Of a stretch of DNA of 5,418 nt, positions 1-5,418 are shown piece after piece. The notes beneath the pieces were generated by a model that searched no databases, was not told the origin of the DNA, and saw only the letters and a program-made list of their open reading frames with translations. Position numbers and translations under genes: made by a program. Where the stretch lies: assembly GCA_028682925.1 (NCBI GenBank), contig JAJRAG010000111.1, positions 1 to 5,418 of the forward strand, written 5' to 3'. Numbering within the stretch: the first letter of the stretch is position 1; each line of letters opens with the position of its first letter. This DNA comes from Methanomassiliicoccales archaeon (lineage in GTDB: Archaea > Thermoplasmatota > Thermoplasmata > Methanomassiliicoccales > JACIVX01).

Positions 1-1742
1 CTGTCGATTCCGAGCGTTCTTTATCTATCGAGGAGGGGGAATGGCAAGAAGGTCATCGTCTTGCCTGCAAGGCCAGGATTATTGGCGACGTCGAGATCTC
101 CGTTCCAGAGGAATCCCTGATCACACTACATCAGATCCTCAAGACATACACTTCAGGTGAAGTAGGAGAGCTCTCTCCGCTCTCTACATCACACTACCTG
201 GAACTTCCTCCACCAACTCTCGAAGACAACCTGGGCGACATGGAGAGGGTTCGTCGGGCCTTGGGTCTTTCGCCCGGGGAGTTGAGAAGCTCTCTTAGAC
301 CGCTGAGGGCGCTTCCCACAGAGGCGAGGAAGAATGGTTGGAGAGTGAACGCGATCTTGGACAACAGCTCCTTGCCGAGAACCCTTATTGACATAAAGCC
401 TGGAAGCATCTCCTCCCCCAATTTTGGGATAGCACTCGACATCGGGACGACGACCGTGGTTCTCTCGCTCATAGATCTAAGTGATGGACGAGTCGTCGCT
501 CAGAGCTCTGACTACAATCGGCAGATATCGTGCGGCGAGGACATCCTTGCCAGAATAACCTATGCAGAGGAGGGCGGTCTGGACAGACTGAGAGACTTGA
601 TAGTCGGGACCGTCAACGACCTGATCTCCAAGGCGTGCGAAGTCTTCGGGAACGATTCCAATTCGGGTAGGAACATTCGTCGACACGACATCACAAGTGT
701 GTCGATCGCTGGAAACACGACGATGATACATCTTCTGCTGAGACTTGACCCGAGCAACATCAGATACGAGCCTTATGTCTCTGCGGTGAATATCCCGCCG
801 ATCGTCAGGGCGAAGGATATCGGCATTGACGTCCTTCCCGATGCGCCAGTCTATTGTATTCCCGGAAGGGCAAGCTACGTCGGTGGAGATATCACCGCAG
901 ACTTGATCGCGTCAGAGATGTGCATGCAATCCGATCTCGCGATTCTTATCGACGTGGGAACCAACGGGGAGATTGTCCTCGGCAACAATGAATGGATGGT
1001 ATCCTGCTCATGTTCAGCTGGCCCAGCTTTTGAAGGAGGGGAGGTAGCATCTGGAATGAGGGCAATGATCGGAGCCATCGAGCGGGTCCGAATACTCGAC
1101 AATCATGAAGTCAGGTATACGACCATCGGCGATGCGAAAGCCAGAGGTATCTGCGGTTCTGGTCTAATTGATCTCCTGGCCGAGATGTTCTTGCGAGGAA
1201 TTGTCAACAAGAAAGGCCGCATCCAAGATCTCCCCAGTTCGAGGATAAGGAAGGGTGGGAATGGTTTGGAATATGTCGTCGCATGGTCCGAAGAGACCGC
1301 CAAAGAAACGCCGGGTGAAGGCCGTGACATTGTGATCACCGACGACGACATTGCGAACATAATCAGGACCAAAGGAGCGGTCTACGCTGCTTGCTGCGTT
1401 CTATTGAAGAACCTTAAGCTAGATTTCCAGGATGTACAGAAGATATTCATTGCTGGAGGATTCGGCAATTCAATCGACACGGAGAGGGCGATCGTAATTG
1501 GGTTGCTTCCAGACCTCCCTTTCGAGCGATTCTTCTTCATCGGCAACGGGGCTTTGGCAGGAGCTCGTCTCACTCTACTCTCTGCCAAGAAAAGAGTTGA
1601 GGCCAGAGCGATCTACGATGCGATGACATACGTAGAACTCAGCACCACGCAGGCCTTTTTCGAAGAGTTCTCTTCATCTCTCTTCCTGCCGCATACCGAT
1701 ATAGGTCAATTCCCGACGGTTCGGGAGTTGCTACTCGGTTGA
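1..1742 (+). CDS. acsV: RACo-type reductive activator of corrinoid protein (ASKHA ATPase with 2Fe-2S ferredoxin domain), 5' partial
   Basis: ATP-dependent reductase that returns Co(II) in the corrinoid iron-sulfur protein to Co(I). The reading frame (first full codon at 3) stays open through the left edge, so the ATG at 240 is internal. About 579 residues are visible; the family is usually 620-650, so roughly 50-70 N-terminal residues are missing. Visible residues 1-40 are the tail of a plant-type 2Fe-2S ferredoxin domain: RLACKA holds its last cysteine (codon 66-68), followed by GDVEISVP. A linker (LELPPPTLEDN) leads to the ASKHA domain: phosphate-1 loop DIGTTT (438-455), SIAGNTTM, second phosphate loop LIDVGTNGE, CSCSAGPAFEGG, GICGSGLIDLL and adenosine-site IAGGFGNSID. 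The protein is cytoplasmic, with no signal or membrane segment. Its neighbours, a MetE-like protein and CoFeSP on the opposite strand, support CoFeSP as the target. A methyltransferase activator of the same family acting on another corrinoid protein is less likely. The acsV symbol follows acetogen usage. Confidence 0.93.
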   Translation, partial: VDSERSLSIEEGEWQEGHRLACKARIIGDVEISVPEESLITLHQILKTYTSGEVGELSPLSTSHYLELPPPTLEDNLGDMERVRRALGLSPGELRSSLRPLRALPTEARKNGWRVNAILDNSSLPRTLIDIKPGSISSPNFGIALDIGTTTVVLSLIDLSDGRVVAQSSDYNRQISCGEDILARITYAEEGGLDRLRDLIVGTVNDLISKACEVFGNDSNSGRNIRRHDITSVSIAGNTTMIHLLLRLDPSNIRYEPYVSAVNIPPIVRAKDIGIDVLPDAPVYCIPGRASYVGGDITADLIASEMCMQSDLAILIDVGTNGEIVLGNNEWMVSCSCSAGPAFEGGEVASGMRAMIGAIERVRILDNHEVRYTTIGDAKARGICGSGLIDLLAEMFLRGIVNKKGRIQDLPSSRIRKGGNGLEYVVAWSEETAKETPGEGRDIVITDDDIANIIRTKGAVYAACCVLLKNLKLDFQDVQKIFIAGGFGNSIDTERAIVIGLLPDLPFERFFFIGNGALAGARLTLLSAKKRVEARAIYDAMTYVELSTTQAFFEEFSSSLFLPHTDIGQFPTVRELLLG

Positions 1743-1760
1743 AGTCCGCGTTTCTCCAGC

Positions 1761-1783
1761 AATCGGCGTGATCTTTGCCGGTT
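1761..1783 (+). other. Intercistronic hairpin between RACo and the MetE-like gene
   Basis: AATCGGC (1761-1767) can pair with GCCGGTT (1777-1783): seven pairs including one G-U, with a 9-nt loop. It begins 18 nt after the RACo stop codon. No U-tract follows, so it does not look like an intrinsic terminator; an mRNA processing or stability element, or chance, is possible. The TTG at 1775, one possible start for the next gene, would lie at the loop/stem junction, which is a small argument against that start. Confidence 0.3.
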
Positions 1784-1791
1784 CCGAATTC

Positions 1792-1807
1792 GAGGAAGGT
1801 TTATTAT
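1792..1807 (+). promoter_or_regulatory. Shine-Dalgarno-like GAGGAAGG followed by TATA-like TTTATTAT, upstream of the MetE-like gene
   Basis: GAGGAAGG (1792-1799) is a strong Shine-Dalgarno-like sequence, but the ATG it would serve (1806) is in the wrong frame for the MetE-like protein. Directly after it TTTATTAT (1800-1807) resembles an archaeal TATA box with a purine-rich BRE-like flank. Its centre lies about 28 nt before the ATG at 1832, the distance expected for a leaderless archaeal transcript. If the organism is bacterial, the TATA reading fails and the SD becomes a puzzle. Both readings are inference from position only. Confidence 0.3.
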
Positions 1808-1831
1808 GGTGGGGCGAAAATCTGGATTGCG

Positions 1832-2863
1832 ATGCATTGGAACTGTTTGCCGACTTGTATTGGGTCTCTTCCCCATACGGATCCAAAGGAAGCTGTGGAC
1901 CTCATCCTGCGTCAGAGTGGACTGGTGCCGTTCTGGCCTCAGCTGCCAGCTAGGGGCTTCAGCGAGAACATGTATGCGCAGTATTCCACACATCTACCTG
2001 GGATCAGGATAGATGGGCTCAAGAAGAGAATCACGGTCGATCTGCACGACTACGATCCAGAGAAGTTCTACACAAGCGTCCTCTCAGACACGATTGATGA
2101 CTTCGCATACCCTAAGGATAGTTTCAGCGGCTTCTATGAGTTCATCTCCCGCAATTATCCGACCGAGTCGAAAGCCTTGAAGGGCCAGGTGACTGGGCCA
2201 ATTAGCACCGGAATGCAGATATTCGATCTTGATGGAAGACCTGCGATCTATGACGAGACCTACGGTGAGATAATCCGCAAGAACCTCAACATGATGGCCC
2301 GCTGGCAGGAGAGAGTTCTGAGATCCAAGTGCCGCAACACAATCATGTTTCTTGATGAACCTAGTCTTTCCCTCCTGGGCACGCCATTCGCCAGCATCTC
2401 ATGGGAGAACGCAGCAAGATGGTTCAATGAAGTCCTCTCCGGATTAGATAGTTGGAAGGCGATCCATTGCTGTGGAAACACTGACTGGCCGAGGCTCATG
2501 ATGACCGACATTGATATCCTGTCTTTCGATGCGTACAATTACGCATACACGATAGCACTCTATCCGGACGAGGTCGAGCGTTTCATAACGCGAGGAGGTG
2601 CCCTAGCCTGGGGCATCATCCCGAACAACGAAGACGGAATGAAAGGAGAGAGCGTTGGCTCGCTGATAAGGCGTGCCGAGCAGTCGTTCGAAATGCTTAT
2701 TGAGAAAGGGATAGACAGGGACGGCCTATTGAGGAGTTCGATCATCACTCCCGAATGCGGCCTCGGCACTGTCGAGGTACCTCTCAGTGCAAGGATTCTT
2801 GAGGCATTGGTCGCAGTCTCAAGCGGTTTGAGGAAGAAATACGGTCTCGACGATGACCCATGA
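1832..2863 (+). CDS. MetE-like core methionine synthase (cobalamin-independent type, C-terminal catalytic domain only)
   Basis: Probable zinc-dependent methyltransferase that methylates homocysteine to methionine. It has 343 residues from the ATG at 1832. Only the MetE C-terminal (UROD/MetE-like TIM barrel) half is present; the folate-binding N-terminal half of full MetE (about 750 residues) is absent. Motifs in order: LPTCIGSLPHTDP (residues 6-18), KGQVTGP (117-123), LDEPSL (174-179, compare the DEPAL of MetE), IHCCGNTDW with likely zinc ligands His212 and Cys214, SFDAYN with Asp233 near the place of the MetE zinc Glu, and TPECGLGT with likely ligand Cys309. The protein is cytoplasmic. Short MetE proteins in Wood-Ljungdahl organisms are known or proposed to take methyl from methyl-CoFeSP or methylcobalamin, which fits RACo upstream and CoFeSP opposite. 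Start choice: a TTG at 1775 adds 19 unconvincing residues, while the ATG at 1832 puts LPT near the N-terminus as in relatives. It lacks a close Shine-Dalgarno site. A corrinoid methyltransferase for another thiol (MtaA/MtbA-like) is the main alternative. Confidence 0.82.
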   Translation: MHWNCLPTCIGSLPHTDPKEAVDLILRQSGLVPFWPQLPARGFSENMYAQYSTHLPGIRIDGLKKRITVDLHDYDPEKFYTSVLSDTIDDFAYPKDSFSGFYEFISRNYPTESKALKGQVTGPISTGMQIFDLDGRPAIYDETYGEIIRKNLNMMARWQERVLRSKCRNTIMFLDEPSLSLLGTPFASISWENAARWFNEVLSGLDSWKAIHCCGNTDWPRLMMTDIDILSFDAYNYAYTIALYPDEVERFITRGGALAWGIIPNNEDGMKGESVGSLIRRAEQSFEMLIEKGIDRDGLLRSSIITPECGLGTVEVPLSARILEALVAVSSGLRKKYGLDDDP

Positions 2864-2868
2864 ACCGA

Positions 2869-2897
2869 TCGATGGCGGACTTTGAAATGACCATCGA
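2869..2897 (+). terminator. Weak hairpin in the convergent intergenic gap; candidate terminator
   Basis: TCGATGG (2869-2875) and CCATCGA (2891-2897) form a perfect 7-bp inverted repeat with a 15-nt loop, starting 6 nt after the stop of the MetE-like gene. The loop is long and no T-run follows, so it is a poor intrinsic terminator. It is the only notable structure I see in the 167-nt gap (2864-3030) between the two converging transcription units, where some signal for ending transcription is expected. No convincing gene lies in the gap. Confidence 0.25.
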
Positions 2898-3030
2898 ATT
2901 CTCAGAGTGCAATGGGAGGTTACCTTCAGATTGCTCTTGTCGTGACTATGGATCATATGCAGTCAACCTCCACCAAACCCGGCGAGGTATTCTCTTCATT
3001 TGTGCCAGGTCTCAGACGATGGCTATATGC

Positions 3031-4356
3031 CTATAGGTTCTTCATGAATTTCGGAAGCGCGCTGGATTCCTTTGGTCCGACTATTACCTTCAAGCCAGTG
3101 ATCTCCTGGAGCTTTGCGCTCATCCTTGAGACCATTCCTGGTATGATGATATCGCCCCTCTTCGACTTGTCCTTCGCTCCCGAAGACTCCAGAGCTTTCG
3201 CCACTGTATCTGGGGTCAGTTTCCCTGCTGCATAGGCGGTCATGACCGATAGTCCTTCAGTGTCGACGACTTGAAGCCAGGCAGGCATCTTGCTTTTTTC
3301 GATATCTCCCATGACTGTGAAGTAAGTGAGCGAGAAGTTCGTCGTGAATACGACAGGCGATCTTTCATCGGGATTGTTGATCGGATAGAGATCCGGTTTG
3401 ACCTGAATTGGGACCTGGGGGTCGGTGTAGATACTCTGCCTTAATACGAAAAGAGGCAAAGCCTCTGCAGGGTCGATTTCGTCGAATGCTACAATGCCTC
3501 CGTATTTCATCGTGGATATCATCGCCATGAGAATTGCCCTCTCACCAGCACCGGCATTGACCATTATCGGAAAGCCAAGTCCTCTGAACGTCTTCTTCAC
3601 GGCGACCTTCCTGACGATAGTGCTGTTCTCCAGAAGATCCTTCAATGATCTCGGTCCAAAATCGAGAACGATGTCCTCAACGCCAATGGCCTTTACCTTC
3701 TGGACCAGATCCGCGAGCATATCGAGGCCCCGGTCTTCTCGCACGACCAGTGGGCATTTCGTTTCCTTCGCGACCATTGCCATGGCATTATGGTTCGCCG
3801 CGGTGGCGGCGTGCAAGAGTGGCGACCTTCCAGCGACTCTGGCGACGGCTGCTCTCATCATCTGGGGGTCACTCGCGAACAGCACCATGGGTAGATCGGT
3901 GGAAGACGAAACCTCTTCAACTGCTGTCGCAAACTTCTCCAAATTGCCGGAGTCGTTCCTTATTCCAATCATGTCCATCTTCATGATCTGTCCGATGCGC
4001 TCGAATCTGAGTCCGTTCACTCTCTCCAACCCTTCCCGTCGTTCCTGAGTGGATAGTGTGTCGGACAGCACGACCGCGTAGCAGGTCTGGTGGAAGAACT
4101 TCTTCTCATGTCGATAGATCTCCGTTTCATCTCCGATTTCAACTCTGCTCTCGCCGACGCCAATTCTTAATAGTCTGATAGGTGCGGATGCAGAAACAGC
4201 GAGGGATGCCTTTGCCTGCTCTGAAATATGGGGGCAAGCTTCCACCTTCACTTTCTGGTTCGCTAGTTGCATTGCGAATGCGAGACATGTCGGGTAGTCG
4301 CACTCCCCGCAATTCTTCTTCGGCAAGAGTTTGAAAATCTCGATGGCGGTCGGCAT
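3031..4356 (-). CDS. acsC: Corrinoid iron-sulfur protein large (gamma) subunit
   Basis: Large subunit of CoFeSP, the cytoplasmic methyl carrier between methyl-tetrahydrofolate/pterin methyltransferase and acetyl-CoA synthase; archaeal name CdhE. It has 441 residues, close to bacterial AcsC (about 446). The N-terminus holds the 4Fe-4S site KNCGECDYPTC...ACP: Cys16, Cys19, Cys24 and Cys41 (CX2CX4CX16C), needed for reductive activation. The middle (about 60-320) is a TIM barrel with conserved stretches such as DFGPRSLKDL (232-241) and VNAGAGERA (266-274). The C-terminal corrinoid-binding domain (about 325-441) has TTNFSLTYFTVMGDIE (338-353), PAWLQVVDTEGLSV (358-371) and IIIPGMV (403-409). These match my memory of Moorella AcsC closely, with no truncation or frameshift. 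The ATG follows the acsD stop by 1 nt, with GGAGG 9 nt upstream inside acsD. The two subunits are therefore made from one message, probably in balanced amounts. Confidence 0.96.
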   Translation of the reverse strand: MPTAIEIFKLLPKKNCGECDYPTCLAFAMQLANQKVKVEACPHISEQAKASLAVSASAPIRLLRIGVGESRVEIGDETEIYRHEKKFFHQTCYAVVLSDTLSTQERREGLERVNGLRFERIGQIMKMDMIGIRNDSGNLEKFATAVEEVSSSTDLPMVLFASDPQMMRAAVARVAGRSPLLHAATAANHNAMAMVAKETKCPLVVREDRGLDMLADLVQKVKAIGVEDIVLDFGPRSLKDLLENSTIVRKVAVKKTFRGLGFPIMVNAGAGERAILMAMISTMKYGGIVAFDEIDPAEALPLFVLRQSIYTDPQVPIQVKPDLYPINNPDERSPVVFTTNFSLTYFTVMGDIEKSKMPAWLQVVDTEGLSVMTAYAAGKLTPDTVAKALESSGAKDKSKRGDIIIPGMVSRMSAKLQEITGLKVIVGPKESSALPKFMKNL

Positions 4357-4357
4357 T

Positions 4358-5314
4358 TCATCCTTCCTCCATCAGGTCGTCCAATGCACGGTTCAGAATT
4401 CTCACGGTCTCAGGGCTCCTGACAATGAGCATGCTCGCTCCCGATAAAAGGGCCGCAAGCCCGGTCGCTGCCTCCCACCAAGTCGCCCTCTTCTCCGTGA
4501 TCCCGTACTTCTCGTTCTCTTCCGTAGCCTCCCTTGACTTCCAGGCCGCTGTAATGTCGCAGATCATGGGGATTTGGAGCATCGAGTCACCTGTTAGGGC
4601 TGCAAGTCTGATGCGTTCGTTAACCGAATATGAGTATTCCAAACCCGTCTCAAGGCTCGCCTGCAATGGATCCATGAGTATATTCTCTTTCTTGACCCCG
4701 AAATCAGTAAGAAGAATGTTCATCTGCTTTGCCAGATTGATGTCCAGATTCGAGAACGCCACCACCAAATGGTCATTGGCAATTGCCGCCTTCGAGATGG
4801 ATTCATATGCGTTCTCCTCTGCCTGTGCCAGTATCAGTCTTTCCCCGGCACCGACATTGCTGACTGCCTCCATTGTTCTCGCATCCTTTTCCACATTCCC
4901 GCAGCCGTACACTATTATCGGGACGCTGACGGTCTCGAGTACCCTCCTGACCGTCGCGGCGGCCTCCTCGGAGGACTTGTTCTCCTCTTCTGGATTCGTA
5001 GACAGGAGTTTGAGGCAAACAACGTCCGCACCGAATTGCTCGACCCAGACCCTTGCCCACCTCGCCGGGTCTTCTAAGGCATCTCCAAAGGGTTTCTTGG
5101 CAAGCTCAGGGTAGTCCTTGATTGTGTCCAAGACTTCTCCCGCGAACAGAGGTCTGTTCGGCGTCGCCCCTTCATATGAAAGAAAAGGCATTCCTGTTTG
5201 ACCGCCAATCAGTAGTCTGCTCTTCCTGGTGCCTCCATCCTCAAATGACGATCCTAATACCGCAATTCCGATTTTCCCTGTCCACTTCTCTTTGGGAATT
5301 GGCACTTCAGACAT
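4358..5314 (-). CDS. acsD: Corrinoid iron-sulfur protein small (delta) subunit
   Basis: Small subunit of CoFeSP; archaeal name CdhD. It pairs with AcsC, and its TIM barrel helps bind and cap the corrinoid and docks the methyltransferase. It has 318 residues, the bacterial AcsD length (about 310-325); classical archaeal CdhD is longer (about 400 or more). Conserved stretches: FEDGGTRKSRLLIGG (24-38), EGATPNRP (48-55), GADVVCLKL (95-103), VPIIVYGCGNVEKD (131-144), NLDINLAKQMNILL (189-202), LEYSYSVNERIRLAAL (225-240) and ITAAWKSREA (254-263). The barrel appears complete. The ATG at 5314 is chosen because GGAG lies 8 nt and GAGG 3 nt upstream, and because the N-terminus MSEVPIPKEKW aligns with the family start. 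A TTG at 5335 would add seven residues, and the frame stays open to the right edge without a stop, so a longer N-terminus cannot be wholly excluded. First gene of the visible minus-strand pair, directly followed by acsC. Confidence 0.95.
   Translation of the reverse strand: MSEVPIPKEKWTGKIGIAVLGSSFEDGGTRKSRLLIGGQTGMPFLSYEGATPNRPLFAGEVLDTIKDYPELAKKPFGDALEDPARWARVWVEQFGADVVCLKLLSTNPEEENKSSEEAAATVRRVLETVSVPIIVYGCGNVEKDARTMEAVSNVGAGERLILAQAEENAYESISKAAIANDHLVVAFSNLDINLAKQMNILLTDFGVKKENILMDPLQASLETGLEYSYSVNERIRLAALTGDSMLQIPMICDITAAWKSREATEENEKYGITEKRATWWEAATGLAALLSGASMLIVRSPETVRILNRALDDLMEEG
4361..4370 (-). promoter_or_regulatory. Ribosome binding site of acsC inside the acsD 3' end (translational coupling)
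   Basis: GGAGGAAGGA on the minus strand lies in the last codons of acsD. GGAGG ends 9 nt before the acsC ATG, and the acsD TGA and the acsC ATG are separated by one base. This fixes the acsC start and points to coupled translation of the two CoFeSP subunits. Confidence 0.75.
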
Positions 5315-5326
5315 TCTCCTCGCTCC
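5315..5326 (-). promoter_or_regulatory. Ribosome binding site of acsD
   Basis: On the minus strand GGAGCGAGGAGA directly precedes the ATG at 5314. GGAG at 5323-5326 has an 8-nt spacer and GAGG at 5318-5321 a 3-nt spacer. This purine-rich tract decides for the ATG at 5314 over the in-frame TTG at 5335. Confidence 0.65.
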
Positions 5327-5353
5327 TGGGATCAATCTCCGCTGCTGAGGGTG

Positions 5354-5400
5354 AGTCCACAGAGACGAACCGTCGAATTCGATTACCTCTCGCGTGGACT
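5354..5400. repeat. Concentric inverted repeat upstream of acsD, candidate operator or 5' leader hairpin
   Basis: AGTCCAC (5354-5360) and GTGGACT (5394-5400) are perfect 7-bp inverted arms. Almost exactly in their centre is the perfect 10-bp palindrome TCGAATTCGA (5373-5382); the two centres differ by half a base. Next to the outer arms AGAG (5361-5364) can pair with CTCT (5387-5390), with a 3-base bulge on one side. It sits 40-86 nt upstream of the acsD start. It could be a protein-binding dyad or an RNA hairpin in the leader or intercistronic region. No U-run follows on either strand, so it is not a classic terminator. I see no clear -35/-10 or TATA box for acsD here, so acsD may be transcribed from further upstream. 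Confidence 0.4.
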
Positions 5401-5418
5401 TATGATCGCCAAAGCCAC

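Noticed and set aside
1806..2012. 68-codon frame with a strong Shine-Dalgarno sequence, overlapping the MetE-like gene start
   Set aside because: Its product is rich in Cys, Arg and Trp, like an out-of-frame reading, and it overlaps conserved MetE codons. Kept only as part of the start-site puzzle.
2819..2956. 45-codon minus-strand frame after acsC with GGAGG 10 nt before its ATG
   Set aside because: The ribosome-like site is tempting and it would follow acsC by 74 nt, but the frame runs antisense into the end of the MetE-like gene and its protein looks like nothing known. Kept only as a very weak candidate.
3023..3036. CTATA/TATAG hairpin over the acsC stop codon
   Set aside because: Five weak A/T-rich pairs with no T-run after them; too weak to call a terminator.
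2912..3235. Plus-strand reading frame (107 codons) beginning in the convergent gap
   Set aside because: Two thirds of it is antisense to the acsC 3' end; it has no Shine-Dalgarno site before the ATG and no recognisable product.
3494..4048. Plus-strand reading frame (184 codons) opposite acsC
   Set aside because: Antisense shadow of conserved acsC; no ribosome site or family resemblance seen.
4425..5114. Long plus-strand reading frame (229 codons) opposite acsD
   Set aside because: It lies wholly antisense to a well-recognised conserved gene, has no recognisable motif, and is rich in Ser and Ala as expected from the reverse of a coding strand.
5402..5418. ATG on the plus strand at the right edge as a possible divergent gene start
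   Set aside because: Only five codons are visible and no ribosome site precedes it.

Overview
The window carries four protein genes of the methyl (carbonyl-corrinoid) part of the Wood-Ljungdahl pathway and belongs to a strict anaerobe with an acetyl-CoA synthase system. The two corrinoid iron-sulfur protein (CoFeSP) subunits read like the bacterial AcsC/AcsD type in length and motifs. The activator is of the RACo type, and the fourth protein is a short MetE-like protein of the kind known from Dehalococcoides-like bacteria and from archaea. Base composition is moderate (about half G+C by eye), with many AGG/AGA arginine codons. I cannot decide between an acetogen or Dehalococcoidia-like bacterium and an archaeon (for example a Thermoplasmatota lineage) that carries a bacterial-type CoFeSP.

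Layout. Plus strand: the 3' nine-tenths of a RACo-type corrinoid activator (left edge to 1742, 5' end cut by the window), an 89-nt gap with possible control signals, then a MetE-like core methionine synthase (1832-2863). Next come 167 nt between converging genes (2864-3030) with only a weak hairpin. Minus strand: acsD (CoFeSP small/delta subunit, 5314-4358), followed after 1 nt by acsC (CoFeSP large/gamma subunit, 4356-3031), a tight translationally coupled pair. The right edge (5315-5418) is the upstream region of acsD. It holds a good ribosome binding site and a concentric inverted repeat (5354-5400).

How they fit together. CoFeSP (AcsC+AcsD) carries a methyl group on its corrinoid from methyl-tetrahydrofolate or -pterin to acetyl-CoA synthase. 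When the cobalt is oxidised to Co(II), RACo restores Co(I) at the cost of ATP. The MetE-like protein has the zinc/thiol methyltransferase core but no folate-binding N-terminal half. The attractive reading is that it takes its methyl group from methyl-CoFeSP to make methionine. This role has been proposed or shown for core MetE proteins in related settings, so it is a known idea; here it rests on motifs and neighbourhood. No acsB, acsA, acsE, cooC or RNA gene, mobile element or CRISPR array is visible in the window.
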